A stretch of 59,122 nt of DNA from Streptomyces soli. GTDB taxonomy: Bacteria > Actinomycetota > Actinomycetes > Streptomycetales > Streptomycetaceae. Positions within the stretch are counted from its first letter, which is position 1. Each line of letters begins with the position of its first letter. Location of the stretch: positions 1 through 59,122 of the forward strand of contig NZ_RJVR01000263.1 in the NCBI RefSeq assembly GCF_003999195.1. The letters run 5' to 3'. The position numbers and the translations under genes are program-made. The notes beneath the pieces are model-generated. The model was not told where the DNA came from. It did no database searches and saw only the letters and a program-made list of their open reading frames with translations. Positions 9,027 to 19,441 of this stretch are shown here, in pieces.

Positions 9027-9704
9027 TCAGGCGTCGAGCTCGGGCTTCGCGCGGTGCGGCTTGAGGCGCTTGCCGCGCTTCGGCGAGGCCTCCACGCCGC
9101 CCCAGAAGGCGAAGCCCTGGACCTTGATCACGGGCGCGCCCGGCTCCGGGGACTCGAAGGACTTCACGTCGAAGCCGCCCATGATGCCGACTCCGCCGCT
9201 GCCCAGGACCGTGACGTTCTCCGGAACCTTGATCGAGATGCCGCCCATGATCGCCGTGCAGTTGATGACCAGCTCGGGCGAGGTGAAGGTCGCCTCGGTG
9301 AGGTCGATCTCGATTCCGCCCATGATCGCGACGGCGTTGATCTGGTGGCCGACCCGCCAGCGGCCCTTGCGCTCCGCGGCGCCGAGGATGCCGACGAGGT
9401 TCGGGTTCTCGCCGCTGCCGTCGGACGCCCACCTGCTCGGCGCGGGGGCCGGGGCGGCCGGGCGGCCCGCGGGCAGGTCGCGTACGAACGGCTCGAGCTC
9501 GCCGACGGTCTTGGCGGCGTAGACCCCGTCGAGCCGCTCCGAGAACTCGTCCGTGTTGAGGCGGCCCTCGGCGAGGGCGTCGCGCAGGATGTCGGTGATG
9601 CGGTCGCGGTCGGCGTCCGACGCGCGGAGTTCGGCCTCGGCCACGGGTGTCACGGGCGGCTTCACGGGCTGGGTTTCTCGCTTCTGAAGCGACGACTCGT
9701 CCAC
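9027..9704 (-). CDS. DUF1707 domain protein with C-terminal beta-rich domain
   Basis: About 225 residues. The DUF1707 SHOCT-like domain (LRASDADRDRITDILRDAL, NTDEFSERLDGVYAAKTVGE) occupies roughly residues 23-77. A Pro/Ala linker leads to a domain rich in repeated GGIEIDLTEA, AIMGGISIKV, VGIMGGFDVK segments, typical of the adhesin-like or cell-wall-active repeat found behind DUF1707. There are no membrane helices. The GTG at 9704 is chosen because GGTAGG sits just upstream. It is divergent from the class I fumarase gene across a repeat. Confidence 0.85.
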   Translation of the reverse strand: MDESSLQKRETQPVKPPVTPVAEAELRASDADRDRITDILRDALAEGRLNTDEFSERLDGVYAAKTVGELEPFVRDLPAGRPAAPAPAPSRWASDGSGENPNLVGILGAAERKGRWRVGHQINAVAIMGGIEIDLTEATFTSPELVINCTAIMGGISIKVPENVTVLGSGGVGIMGGFDVKSFESPEPGAPVIKVQGFAFWGGVEASPKRGKRLKPHRAKPELDA

Positions 9705-9740
9705 GACGCCTACCGTACACAAACGCGATAGATCGCGACT

Positions 9741-9794
9741 AGGGCCTGCCCGGCGGATCAGGCGGACCCGGCCATGATCCGCCGGACAGGCCCT
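9741..9794. repeat. 20-bp inverted repeat in a divergent promoter region
   Basis: Arms 9741-9760 (AGGGCCTGCCCGGCGGATCA) and 9775-9794 pair with one mismatch around a 14-nt loop. The gap separates divergent DUF1707 and fumarase genes, so it is unlikely to be a simple terminator. I remember this sequence as a recurrent intergenic repeat in Streptomyces, but that is recollection only. Confidence 0.7.
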
Positions 9795-9888
9795 GGGAGG
9801 AGTGAGGGTCACCTCACACAGTCGTTGGCCCCGCCACGTTCTACGCTTGTCGGGCTTCGTCGACGCAGCCCAGTGAGGATGTCCCCCA

Positions 9889-11550
<1,662 letters not shown>

Positions 11551-11575
11551 CCCCGAGGCCGACCTTCAGTCGACC

Positions 11576-11605
11576 GTGAGCCCCTGGCAACCGCCGGGGG
11601 CTCAC
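11576..11605 (+). terminator. Terminator after class I fumarase
   Basis: A 9-bp GTGAGCCCC / GGGGCTCAC stem, extendable with one mismatch, lies 25 bp after the stop codon. It suggests that fumB transcription ends before the repeat region. Confidence 0.65.
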
Positions 11606-11715
11606 GTCGTTGCCGGAGCCACCGGGTCCCTCGGACTGCCCAGGGCGGCACAACGCCTCGTATTGCGCCCCCTACGGGCGTTGCACCGATTTCCTCTTCT
11701 GGAAACTTTTCTTTT

Positions 11716-11946
11716 AGAGGCCGCGCGAATAGGTGGGGTGGGTGAAGGAGCGGGGCGAGGGGGGCAAGTCTGGCAAGGCGGAGGGGGCACTCTCCCCCAG
11801 ACTCCGTCCGGGGGGACCCCCACCAGCCTTCGGCCGGGGGGACCCCCACCCAGCCGCCAGGCTGGGGGACGTCGTCGACCGACGACAACGCCGCCAGGCG
11901 CCGCCCATAGGCACGCGACGCCGCCCCACCTATTCGCGCGGCCTCT
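11716..11946. repeat. Long palindromic element with a repeat-filled centre (split copy)
   Basis: A 26-bp arm starting AGAGGCCGCGCGAATAGG (11716-11741) has its inverse at 11921-11946 with one mismatch. About 180 bp of GC-rich repeats lie between the arms. The same arm occurs at 27416-27471, where the two halves are separated by only 8 bp. The 510-bp gap between the fumarase genes otherwise contains no credible gene. Confidence 0.75.
11785..11874. repeat. GGGGGACCCCC-type GC repeat array
   Basis: Several short overlapping palindromes such as CGGGGGGACCCCCAC and the 21-bp palindrome centred in CCAGCCGCCAGGCTGG occur here, inside the split palindromic element. The CCCAGCCGCCAGGCTGGGGG segment recurs exactly near 37501, and a related array lies at 45425. 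Confidence 0.75.
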
Positions 11947-12016
11947 TAGGACCCGCGCCCGCCACGCCGACCTTCACCCGCATCCCGGTGGGGTCCTCCT
12001 GACGGGCGACGGTTGG

Positions 12017-12052
12017 CAGTGCCCGGGAACACACGGCCATTCCCGGGCACTG
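12017..12052 (+). promoter_or_regulatory. Perfect hairpin just upstream of fumC start
   Basis: A 13-bp perfect stem (CAGTGCCCGGGAA / TTCCCGGGCACTG) with a 10-nt loop ends 8 nt before the fumC ATG. It may end readthrough from upstream or, in the mRNA, limit ribosome access, since the only purine-rich element (TAGGT) abuts the start codon. Confidence 0.6.
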
Positions 12053-12060
12053 TCATAGGT

Positions 12061-13458
12061 ATGAGCGACGACAACGGCGAATACCGGACCGAGCACGACT
12101 CGATGGGCGAGGTGCGCGTCCCCGCGTACGCGAAGTGGCGGGCGCAGACGCAGCGCGCGGTGGAGAACTTCCCCATCAGCGGGCAGCGCCTGGAGCGGGC
12201 GCACATCGAGGCGCTGGCCCGGATCAAGGCGGCGGCGGCGAAGGTCAACGCGGAGCTGGGGGTCCTGGACAAGGATGTGGCCGAGGCCGTCCAGGAGGCG
12301 GCCGCGGAGGTCGTGGCGGGGAAGTGGGACGAGCACTTCCCGATCGACGTCTTCCAGACCGGCTCGGGCACCTCGTCGAACATGAACACGAACGAGGTCA
12401 TCGCGACCCTCGCCTCGGACCGACTGGGCCGCGACGTCCACCCCAACGACCACGTCAACGCCAGCCAGTCGTCCAACGACGTCTTCCCGTCCTCCATCCA
12501 CATCGCCGCGACGGCCGCCGTCACCCGCGACCTGGTCCCGGCGCTGGAGCACCTGGCCGCTGCCCTGGAGCGCAAGGCCGAGGAGTTCGCGGAGGTCGTC
12601 AAGTCGGGGCGTACGCACCTGATGGACGCCACGCCGGTCACCCTGGGCCAGGAGTTCGGCGGATACGCCGCCCAGGTCCGCTACGGCATCGAGCGGCTCA
12701 GCGCCTCCCTCCCCCGGCTCGCGGAGCTGCCGCTGGGCGGTACGGCGGTGGGCACCGGCATCAACACCCCGCCGGGCTTCGCGGCGGCGGTGATCGCCGA
12801 GGTGGCGCAGGCGACCGGGCTGCCGCTGACGGAGGCGCGGAACCACTTCGAGGCGCAGGGGGCGCGGGACGGGATCGTCGAGACCTCCGGGCAGCTGCGG
12901 ACGATCGCGGTCGGGCTGACGAAGATCTCCAACGACCTGCGGTGGATGGCCTCCGGCCCCCGCACCGGCCTGTCCGAGATCAACCTGCCCGACCTGCAGC
13001 CGGGTTCGTCCATCATGCCGGGCAAGGTGAATCCGGTGATCCCGGAGGCGGTCGTCATGGTGGCGGCACAGGTCACCGGAAACGACGCGACGATCGCCGC
13101 GGCGGGCGCGGCCGGCAACTTCGAGTTGAACGTGATGCTGCCGGTCATCGCCAAGAATGTCCTGGAATCGATCCGCCTGCTGGCCAATGTCTCCCGGCTG
13201 CTCGCGGACCGTACGGTCGACGACATCACGGCCAATGTGGAACGCGCCCGCGAGTACGCCGAGTCGTCACCCTCCGTCGTGACCCCGCTGAACAAGTACA
13301 TCGGATACGAGGAGGCCGCGAAGGTCGCCAAGCGGGCCCTCGCGGAGCGCAAGACGATCCGCCAGGTGGTGCTGGAGTCCGGCTACATCGAGCGTGGAGC
13401 GCTGACCGAGCAGCAACTGGACGACGCGCTTGACGTGCTGCGGATGACCCGGCCGTGA
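12061..13458 (+). CDS. fumC: Fumarate hydratase, class II
   Basis: A 465-residue oxygen-stable fumarase of the TCA cycle. Family motifs are [43 protein letters not shown] and the signature [12 protein letters not shown]. The ATG at 12061 ([16 protein letters not shown]) is chosen; an earlier GTG in frame would translate the hairpin. It is in the same direction as the class I gene, with palindromic repeats and a hairpin between, so it is probably transcribed independently. Confidence 0.96.
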   Translation: MSDDNGEYRTEHDSMGEVRVPAYAKWRAQTQRAVENFPISGQRLERAHIEALARIKAAAAKVNAELGVLDKDVAEAVQEAAAEVVAGKWDEHFPIDVFQTGSGTSSNMNTNEVIATLASDRLGRDVHPNDHVNASQSSNDVFPSSIHIAATAAVTRDLVPALEHLAAALERKAEEFAEVVKSGRTHLMDATPVTLGQEFGGYAAQVRYGIERLSASLPRLAELPLGGTAVGTGINTPPGFAAAVIAEVAQATGLPLTEARNHFEAQGARDGIVETSGQLRTIAVGLTKISNDLRWMASGPRTGLSEINLPDLQPGSSIMPGKVNPVIPEAVVMVAAQVTGNDATIAAAGAAGNFELNVMLPVIAKNVLESIRLLANVSRLLADRTVDDITANVERAREYAESSPSVVTPLNKYIGYEEAAKVAKRALAERKTIRQVVLESGYIERGALTEQQLDDALDVLRMTRP

Positions 13459-13525
13459 CCGGTGGGGCACGCCCGGATTCCGCGCGAGTGATCCGTCCGT
13501 AACAGACGGTGCGTAAGCTCTGTCC

Positions 13526-14206
13526 ATGACAGCCGAAACTCTCCTCCACGGGAACGGTCCCGGTGACACCCACGGCCACTGGTCGCCGGGCGAGCAGGTG
13601 CTGTGGCGCTATCGCGGCAACGCGACCGACCGGTTCCACATCTGCCGGCCGGTGACCGTCGTACGCGACGATCCCGAGATACTGGCCGTGTGGATGGCCC
13701 CGGGTACGCCCTGCGTGAAACCGGTGCTGGCCGACGGCTCGTCGATCGACAGCGAGCCGCTGGTGACCCGCTATGTGAAACCGCGCACTACGCGCGTCGA
13801 GCAGTGGCGGGGCGCCGGGGTGCTGAAGCTGGCGCGGCCCGGGGAGCCGTGGTCGGTGTGGCTGTTCTGGGAACAGGGCTGGCGGTTCAAGAACTGGTAC
13901 GTGAATCTTGAGGAACCGCGGCGGCGGTGGTCGGGCGGGATCGATTCGGAGGACCATTTTCTGGACATCTCGGTTGCTCCCGACCGCAGTTGGCGCTGGC
14001 TGGACGAGGACGAGTTTGCGCAGGCCCAGGCGGTGGGAGTGATGCCCGTGGCGACGGCGGAACGGGTCCGGGAGGCCGGGCAGCGGGCGGTCGGGGTGAT
14101 CAGGGCCTGGGAGCGGCCGTTTCGCGACGGATGGGAGAACTGGCGTCCTAATCCGGCGTGGCCGGTACCGGCCCTTCCGGTGGACTGGGACCGTCCGGCA
14201 ATGTGA
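13526..14206 (+). CDS. DUF402 domain protein (FomD-like superfamily)
   Basis: A 226-residue cytoplasmic protein. The N-terminal beta region GEQVLWRYRGNATDRFHICRPVTVV leads to the DUF402 core PWSVWLFWEQGWRFKNWYVNLEEP, DHFLDISVAPD and WRWLDEDEFAQA. DUF402 members related to FomD are nucleotide diphosphatases and Streptomyces has several paralogues of unknown substrate. It stands 67 bp after fumC. Confidence 0.88.
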   Translation: MTAETLLHGNGPGDTHGHWSPGEQVLWRYRGNATDRFHICRPVTVVRDDPEILAVWMAPGTPCVKPVLADGSSIDSEPLVTRYVKPRTTRVEQWRGAGVLKLARPGEPWSVWLFWEQGWRFKNWYVNLEEPRRRWSGGIDSEDHFLDISVAPDRSWRWLDEDEFAQAQAVGVMPVATAERVREAGQRAVGVIRAWERPFRDGWENWRPNPAWPVPALPVDWDRPAM

Positions 14207-14219
14207 CCGCGTGAGCCCC

Positions 14220-14326
14220 TTGATGCGCCCCCGTACATCAAACGTAGGATCGTCTTCCGCAAGACTGCGCAATTTCCCGGTTCACACTAGGGTTTGACGC
14301 TACGTCATCGAGCATCGAGGTAAGGT
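14220..14326 (+). promoter_or_regulatory. Candidate promoters for the methyltransferase gene
   Basis: TTGATG (14220) and TAGGAT (14245) are spaced 19 bp. A second possible pair, TTGACG (14294) and TAAGGT (14321), has a long 21-bp spacer. The hexamers resemble SigA/HrdB-class sites, but the spacing is imperfect. Confidence 0.35.
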
Positions 14327-14354
14327 CTATGTCAGGTCACAGGAGGCCCAGGCT

Positions 14355-15026
14355 GTGGGAGTCGGAGTTTATGGCGACATACAGCTCCACCGTGCCGGCC
14401 AGGCCGAGGCGTTCGACGCGATAGGCAGCCGCTACGACGAGGCGTTCCCCGACAAGGAGGGCCAGATCGCGGCGGCCGGATGGCTCGCGGAATCGCTGCC
14501 CATCGGGGCGCGGGTGCTCGACATCGGCTGCGGTACGGGGCTGCCGACCTGCCGCCAACTCGTGGACGCGGGGCTGGAGGTGACCGGCATCGACGTGTCG
14601 GCCGGGATGCTCGCGCTCGCCCGCGAGTCCGTGCCGGAGGCCACGTTCCACCGTGCCGACATCATCGACGTAGGCCGACTCGACCGTTCCGACCGGCTCC
14701 GGCGCTTCGAGGGCGTCTCCGCCTTCTTCTCGCTGCTGATGCTGCCCCGGGCCGAGATCCCCCAGGCGCTGGCGATCGTGCACGATCTGCTCGTCCCCGG
14801 CGGATGGTTCACCTTGGGGATGGTCGAAGCAGACTTGGATGACTTCGAGATGCCGTTCCTTGGTAACACTGTCCGGGTATCGGGTTATCTACGGGATGAT
14901 TTGCGTCAGGTGGTGGAGGACGCGGGATTTGACGTGCTGAAGGAGGACTCGTTTCCGTACTCGCCGGCGGCGCTCGACGCGCCGCCAGAGGAGCAGCTCT
15001 TTCTGCACTGCCGACGACGCGCCTGA
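14355..15026 (+). CDS. Class I SAM-dependent methyltransferase
   Basis: A 223-residue Rossmann methyltransferase. Motif I is VLDIGCGTGLPTCRQL (about 53-68), motif II is VTGIDVSAGML, post-II is FHRADIIDV, and a typical HDLLVPGGWFTLG loop follows. Substrate unknown. The GTG at 14355 has AGGAGG upstream with good spacing. The switch phosphatase gene follows after 58 bp, probably in the same transcript. Confidence 0.9.
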   Translation: MGVGVYGDIQLHRAGQAEAFDAIGSRYDEAFPDKEGQIAAAGWLAESLPIGARVLDIGCGTGLPTCRQLVDAGLEVTGIDVSAGMLALARESVPEATFHRADIIDVGRLDRSDRLRRFEGVSAFFSLLMLPRAEIPQALAIVHDLLVPGGWFTLGMVEADLDDFEMPFLGNTVRVSGYLRDDLRQVVEDAGFDVLKEDSFPYSPAALDAPPEEQLFLHCRRRA

Positions 15027-15084
15027 CGCGGCTGCCCCGTCACGCCCCCGCATGTGACGCACCCGACCGGATGGAACGACCAGC

Positions 15085-17247
15085 GTGAGCACGGAGCGCA
15101 CGACCCAGCAGGCCGCTGCCGCAGCGACAGCGGCGAGTGCCGCACGCCCTGCCGCCACCCCGCCGGCTCCCGTGGCGGACGGCAACGGCGCCGGGACCGC
15201 CCCGGATCCCCGTAGCGGCTTCGCCGCTGCCGCCGTCCCGACCGCCCGTACGAAGCGCAAGGGCGCCCGGGACCGCAAGCAGGCGGCACGGGTGGCCGCC
15301 GCCACGGCGGACCCCTCGCTGCCCAACACGCCGCCGCACGGCACCCGGGGGGTGGCCCGCGACCTGTCGGCCGCACAGGTCGCCGCCGGACACCCGGCGG
15401 ACGACGAGTCCAGCGGCGTCCAGGCGCTCAAGGCACTCGGCACCCAGGGCGGTGCCCCCGGGCGGGGGCCGGCCGGCCCTCATCCGGCCGCGCAGCCCGG
15501 CGCTGAGGCCGAACGGCTGCGCTACGTCGGCGCGGCGACCCGCCGTATCGCCCGGGGCATCGACCTCGACGAGATCCTGCTCGGCCTGTGCCGCTCGGTG
15601 GTGCCGGCCTTCGCCGACGCGATCCTGGTCTATCTGCGCGACCCGCTGCCGGTGGGCGACGAACGCCCCTCCGGACCGCTGGTGCTGCGGCTGCGCCGCA
15701 CCGACCGGGCCCCGGACGAGAGCGTCGAACAGTCCCCCGAGACCGGCGCGCTGCTGCCCGTGGTGCCGTCCACCGAGGGAGCGTACGGTTCTGCCGCCGA
15801 CTACATCGACGTCCCCACGGACGGGCCGCTGGCCGAAGTGCTGCGCGGGGTACGCCCGGTGTTCTCGGAGTCGCCGCAGGCCACCGCCGCCCTCAACGAA
15901 CTGGTCGGCGGCTGCCCTGACGCCACCTCCGTCGGGCCCGTACCCGGCGGTTTACTCCTGCCGACCGGCCGGCGCGCGATCCTGGCGCCCCTGCGCGGCC
16001 GCCGCCGGGTGATCGGCGCGGCCGTGCTGCTGCGCCGCCCCAACCGGCCCGCATTCGAGCCGGACGACCTGCTGGTCGTCGCCCAGTTGGCCACGCACAC
16101 CGCGCTCGGCGTCGACAAGGCGGTGCTGTACGACCGCGAGGCGTACATCGCCGACTCCCTGCAGCGCGAGATGCTGCCCGACTCGCTCCCCCAGCCCACC
16201 GGCGTACGCCTCGCCAGCCGCTACCTGCCCGCCGCCGAGTCGGCCCGGGTCGGCGGCGACTGGTACGACGCCATCCCGCTGCCCGGCAGCCGGGTCGCGC
16301 TCGTGGTCGGCGACGTCATGGGCCACTCCATGACCTCGGCCGCGATCATGGGCCAGCTCCGCACCACCGTCCAGACCCTCGCCGGCCTCGACCTGGCCCC
16401 GCAGGAAGTGCTCTACCACCTGGACGAGCAGGCCCAGCGGCTCGGCCAGGACCGGATGGCCACCTGCATCTACGCGGTCTACGACCCCATCGCGCACCGC
16501 GTCACCATCGCCAACGCCGGCCACCCGCCGCCGGTGCTGCTGCACGCCAACGGCCTCGCCGAGGTGCTGCGCGTCCCGCCCGGCGCCCCCATCGGCGTCG
16601 GCGGCGTGCCCTTCGAGGCCGTCGAACTGCCCGCCCCCGCCGGGGCGACGCTGCTGCTCTACACCGACGGCCTGGTCGAGTCGCGGACCCGCGACGTCTG
16701 GGGCGGCATCGAGATGCTCCGCGAACGGCTCCACGCCGCCTCGCAGATCGTGTCCCCGCCCCCGCTGGAACCGCTCTGCGACGAGGTCCTGGAGATACTG
16801 GGCCCCGGCGACCGCGACGACGACATAGCGCTGCTCGCCGCCCGCTTCGACGGCATCGCGCCGCGCGACGTCGCGTACTGGTTCCTGGAGCCCCGCCCCC
16901 AGACCGCCGGGCGGGCCCGCCGGCTGATCCGGCAGGCGCTGCGCCGCTGGGACCTGGAGCCGCTGACCGAGGCGACCGAGCTGCTGGTCAGCGAGATCGT
17001 CACGAACGCCCTGCGGTACGCGGAGCGCCCGATCACCCTGCGCCTGCTGCGTACCGACGTGCTGCGTTGCGAGGTCGGCGACGACGCCCCCACCCTCCCC
17101 CGGATGCGGCACGCCCAGCCCCAGGACGAAGGCGGCCGCGGGCTGTACCTGGTCAGCCGAATGGCCCAACGGTGGGGGGCGACACGGCTGAGCGCGGGCA
17201 AGGTGGTCTGGTTCGAGATGGGCATACCCGGCGGTCCCGACCGCTGA
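15085..17247 (+). CDS. GAF-PP2C (SpoIIE/RsbU-type) phosphatase with C-terminal HATPase
   Basis: A 720-residue partner-switching regulator. Residues 1-140 are Ala/Pro-rich and probably disordered. A GAF sensor domain (about 145-350) leads to the PP2C phosphatase (QREMLPDSLPQP, GGDWYDAIPL near 389, GDVMGHSMTSA near 410, LLLYTDGLVESR), then an RsbW-like HATPase (from about 612, with SEIVTNALRYA and GRGLYLVSRMA). Such proteins dephosphorylate anti-anti-sigma factors and may also sequester partners. A TTA leucine codon at codon 290 (15952-15954) predicts dependence on the bldA tRNA and hence developmental timing. Confidence 0.93.
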   Translation: MSTERTTQQAAAAATAASAARPAATPPAPVADGNGAGTAPDPRSGFAAAAVPTARTKRKGARDRKQAARVAAATADPSLPNTPPHGTRGVARDLSAAQVAAGHPADDESSGVQALKALGTQGGAPGRGPAGPHPAAQPGAEAERLRYVGAATRRIARGIDLDEILLGLCRSVVPAFADAILVYLRDPLPVGDERPSGPLVLRLRRTDRAPDESVEQSPETGALLPVVPSTEGAYGSAADYIDVPTDGPLAEVLRGVRPVFSESPQATAALNELVGGCPDATSVGPVPGGLLLPTGRRAILAPLRGRRRVIGAAVLLRRPNRPAFEPDDLLVVAQLATHTALGVDKAVLYDREAYIADSLQREMLPDSLPQPTGVRLASRYLPAAESARVGGDWYDAIPLPGSRVALVVGDVMGHSMTSAAIMGQLRTTVQTLAGLDLAPQEVLYHLDEQAQRLGQDRMATCIYAVYDPIAHRVTIANAGHPPPVLLHANGLAEVLRVPPGAPIGVGGVPFEAVELPAPAGATLLLYTDGLVESRTRDVWGGIEMLRERLHAASQIVSPPPLEPLCDEVLEILGPGDRDDDIALLAARFDGIAPRDVAYWFLEPRPQTAGRARRLIRQALRRWDLEPLTEATELLVSEIVTNALRYAERPITLRLLRTDVLRCEVGDDAPTLPRMRHAQPQDEGGRGLYLVSRMAQRWGATRLSAGKVVWFEMGIPGGPDR

Positions 17248-17317
17248 GGTCGGCCGAGCGGCCCGTGAGAGGCTGAGCGCGGCATCGGCAACGGGAGAGG
17301 CACGGGGTGTAGCGCAG

Positions 17318-18673
17318 GTGTACGTCGCAAGGGTCGGCCTGTCGGGCATCAAGGGCTTCGCGGGCGTGCGCACGGTGGACCTCCCGCTCCCCACGGGGGG
17401 CGGCTGGACCGTGCTCGCCGGCCGCAACGGCTCGGGCAAGACGACGCTGCTCCAGGCCCTGGCATTGGCGCTGAGCGGGCCCTCCGTGGCGCGGAACCTG
17501 GTGCCGGACTTCAGTGGGTGGATCACCGCCGGCACCCGCACCGGATGGGCGCACGCCGAGGTCACCCGCGACCCCTCCTACGACACCCTCTTCGGGCGCG
17601 GCCGGGCACCCAAGGGCAGCGTCGTGCTGGGCCTGGAGTGGACCCTGCCCGTGCGTTCCAAGGCGGAGCGGGCGGAACCGCTGCGGCCGTCCATGGAGCC
17701 GTACGACGCGCAGTACGGCTACCAGAGCCCCGAGCGCGGGCCCTGGGCCGGGAATCCACAGGGCTGGTTCTGCGCCGGGTACGGGCCTTTCCGACGGCTG
17801 GTCGGCGGCTCCGGTGAGGCACAGCGGCTGATGCTCGCCCCCGGCCCGGTGGGGCGGATGGCGACCCTCTTCCACGAGGACGCCTCCCTCGCGGAGGGCG
17901 TGTCCTGGCTGGTCGACCTGCATCTGCGCCGGCTGGAACGGCGCGCCGGGGCGGCGACCACGCTGCGGACGGTCACCGCACTCCTGTCCGACGGGCTGCT
18001 GCCGGACGGCTACCGCGTGGCCAAGGTGGATTCGAACGGGCTGTGGGTGCGTCGCGGGCCCCGCATGCGGTCCTTCCCGCTGCGCGAGATGAGCGACGGC
18101 TACCGCACGGTGGCCGCCCTGGTGCTCGATGTCGTACGGCAGATCCAGGCGGCATACGGCGAGTTGCCCGCGATCACCGCGGAGGGCCGAGTGGAGATCA
18201 CGGCGCCCGGGGTGGTGCTGATCGACGAGATCGACGCGCACCTGCACGTCACCTGGCAGCGGCGCATCGGTGACTGGCTGCGGCAGCACTTCCCGAAGAT
18301 CCAGTTCATCGTCACCAGCCACAGCCCGTACATCTGCCAAGCCGCCGACCCCGGCGGCCTGATCCGGATGCCCGGCCCCGACGAGGACCGCGCCCCGGAG
18401 GTCGTGGACGAGGACCTGTACCACCGCGTCGTGTACGGCAGCGGGGACGACGCCGCGCTGTCGGAGCTGTTCGGCCTGGAGACCCCGTACTCGACCCGGG
18501 CCGAACGGCAGCGGCGACGCCTGGTGGAACTGGAGCGCAAGGCGTTGGCGGGGCGGGCCGACGAGGCGGAGACCCAGGAGTACCAGGAGCTGGCCGAACG
18601 GCTGACCAGTTCGCTGGAGACCCGGGTGACCGAGGTGGCGGCGCGGCTGAGCGGTGGTGACGGCGGCCGTTGA
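17318..18673 (+). CDS. AAA/ABC-type ATPase, Septu PtuA-like
   Basis: A 451-residue SMC/OLD-like ATPase: Walker A GRNGSGKTT at 35-43, a signature-like MSDGYRTVAALVLDV, Walker B VVLIDEIDAHLH and H-loop TSHSP. The C-terminal third is helical and charged. The stop codon overlaps the start of an HNH nuclease gene by 4 bp, the arrangement of Septu (PtuA/PtuB) anti-phage systems, in which the ATPase assembles with and activates the nuclease. The GTG start at 17318 places the first strand (VARVGLSGIKGF) correctly. Defence function is inferred from the pairing. Confidence 0.85.
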   Translation: MYVARVGLSGIKGFAGVRTVDLPLPTGGGWTVLAGRNGSGKTTLLQALALALSGPSVARNLVPDFSGWITAGTRTGWAHAEVTRDPSYDTLFGRGRAPKGSVVLGLEWTLPVRSKAERAEPLRPSMEPYDAQYGYQSPERGPWAGNPQGWFCAGYGPFRRLVGGSGEAQRLMLAPGPVGRMATLFHEDASLAEGVSWLVDLHLRRLERRAGAATTLRTVTALLSDGLLPDGYRVAKVDSNGLWVRRGPRMRSFPLREMSDGYRTVAALVLDVVRQIQAAYGELPAITAEGRVEITAPGVVLIDEIDAHLHVTWQRRIGDWLRQHFPKIQFIVTSHSPYICQAADPGGLIRMPGPDEDRAPEVVDEDLYHRVVYGSGDDAALSELFGLETPYSTRAERQRRRLVELERKALAGRADEAETQEYQELAERLTSSLETRVTEVAARLSGGDGGR

Positions 18674-19413
18674 TCCCGGTGCAACGGGCGGCGGCGCCGC
18701 AGAACACGCAGACGCTCCTGGGCCGGCGTACGGATGCCGTCAGGAGCGCGGGCGCGACCACCCGGGCGGCCCGCGAGGAGTGGCGCAAGGCCGCCACACC
18801 CAAGCGGCACATACGCGACCTGCTGCGCGGCATGGCCCACGGAGCCGAGCGGTGCATGTACTGCCTGGACAACCTCGGCACGGACATCGACCATTTCCAG
18901 CCGATCGCGGTCGCACCGCTGCGCGCCTTCGACTGGCCGAACCATCTGCTGGCCTGCTCCAGTTGCAACAGCAACCACAAGCGGGACGAGTACCCCTGCG
19001 ACGAGGCGGGTAACTGCCTGCTGGTCGACCCGAGCACCGAGGATCCGGCCGATCACCTGCTCCTGCTGCCCGCGTCCGGCGAGTACGAGGCCCTGACGCC
19101 CAAGGGCGTGCAGACCATCCGGGTCTTCGGCCTCAACCGGAAGGATCTGGTGATCGGGCGGCAGACGGCATTCGTCGTGTGCCGCTCGGCGCTGCACGAC
19201 TGGCACGCGCTCCTGCTGAGCGGTGACACGGTGAGCGCGGCGGAGATCGCACGGGCTCTGCGGCTCACGCCCTTCGCGGACGTGCTGCGTTCCCTGGAAC
19301 GGTCGCCCCTGGCGCCCTCCGCGGAGGTGGCCGTCTTCGGGGCGAAAACCGCCGCCGCGCTCACGGAATGGCGCAGGACACACCGGGTCATTCCGGGCAG
19401 TACGCACCGCTGA
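18670..19413 (+). CDS. HNH endonuclease, Septu PtuB-like
   Basis: A 247-residue nuclease. Zinc cysteines C62/C65 (CMYCLDNLG) and C96/C99 (CSSCNSNHK) frame the HNH core IDHFQP (D74-H75), N100 and H103. Start is TTG at 18670, overlapping the ATPase stop (TTGA), so translation is coupled. The C-terminal half (WHALLLSGDTVSAAEIARAL) is probably the partner-binding part. The pair resembles PtuAB of Septu and of retron Ec78; there is no reverse transcriptase or ncRNA nearby, so it would be stand-alone Septu. Confidence 0.85.
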   Translation: MIPVQRAAAPQNTQTLLGRRTDAVRSAGATTRAAREEWRKAATPKRHIRDLLRGMAHGAERCMYCLDNLGTDIDHFQPIAVAPLRAFDWPNHLLACSSCNSNHKRDEYPCDEAGNCLLVDPSTEDPADHLLLLPASGEYEALTPKGVQTIRVFGLNRKDLVIGRQTAFVVCRSALHDWHALLLSGDTVSAAEIARALRLTPFADVLRSLERSPLAPSAEVAVFGAKTAAALTEWRRTHRVIPGSTHR

Positions 19414-19441
19414 ACACACTGTGTTCGTACAGAATCTTTTC

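Noticed and set aside
11602..11888. Small frames inside the repeat between the fumarase genes
   Set aside because: They translate the palindromic repeats into Pro/Arg/Gly text and overlap on both strands; no ribosome site.
17318..19413. Retron Ec78-type system
   Set aside because: The ATPase/HNH pair matches its effector genes, but no reverse transcriptase or msr-msd RNA lies nearby.
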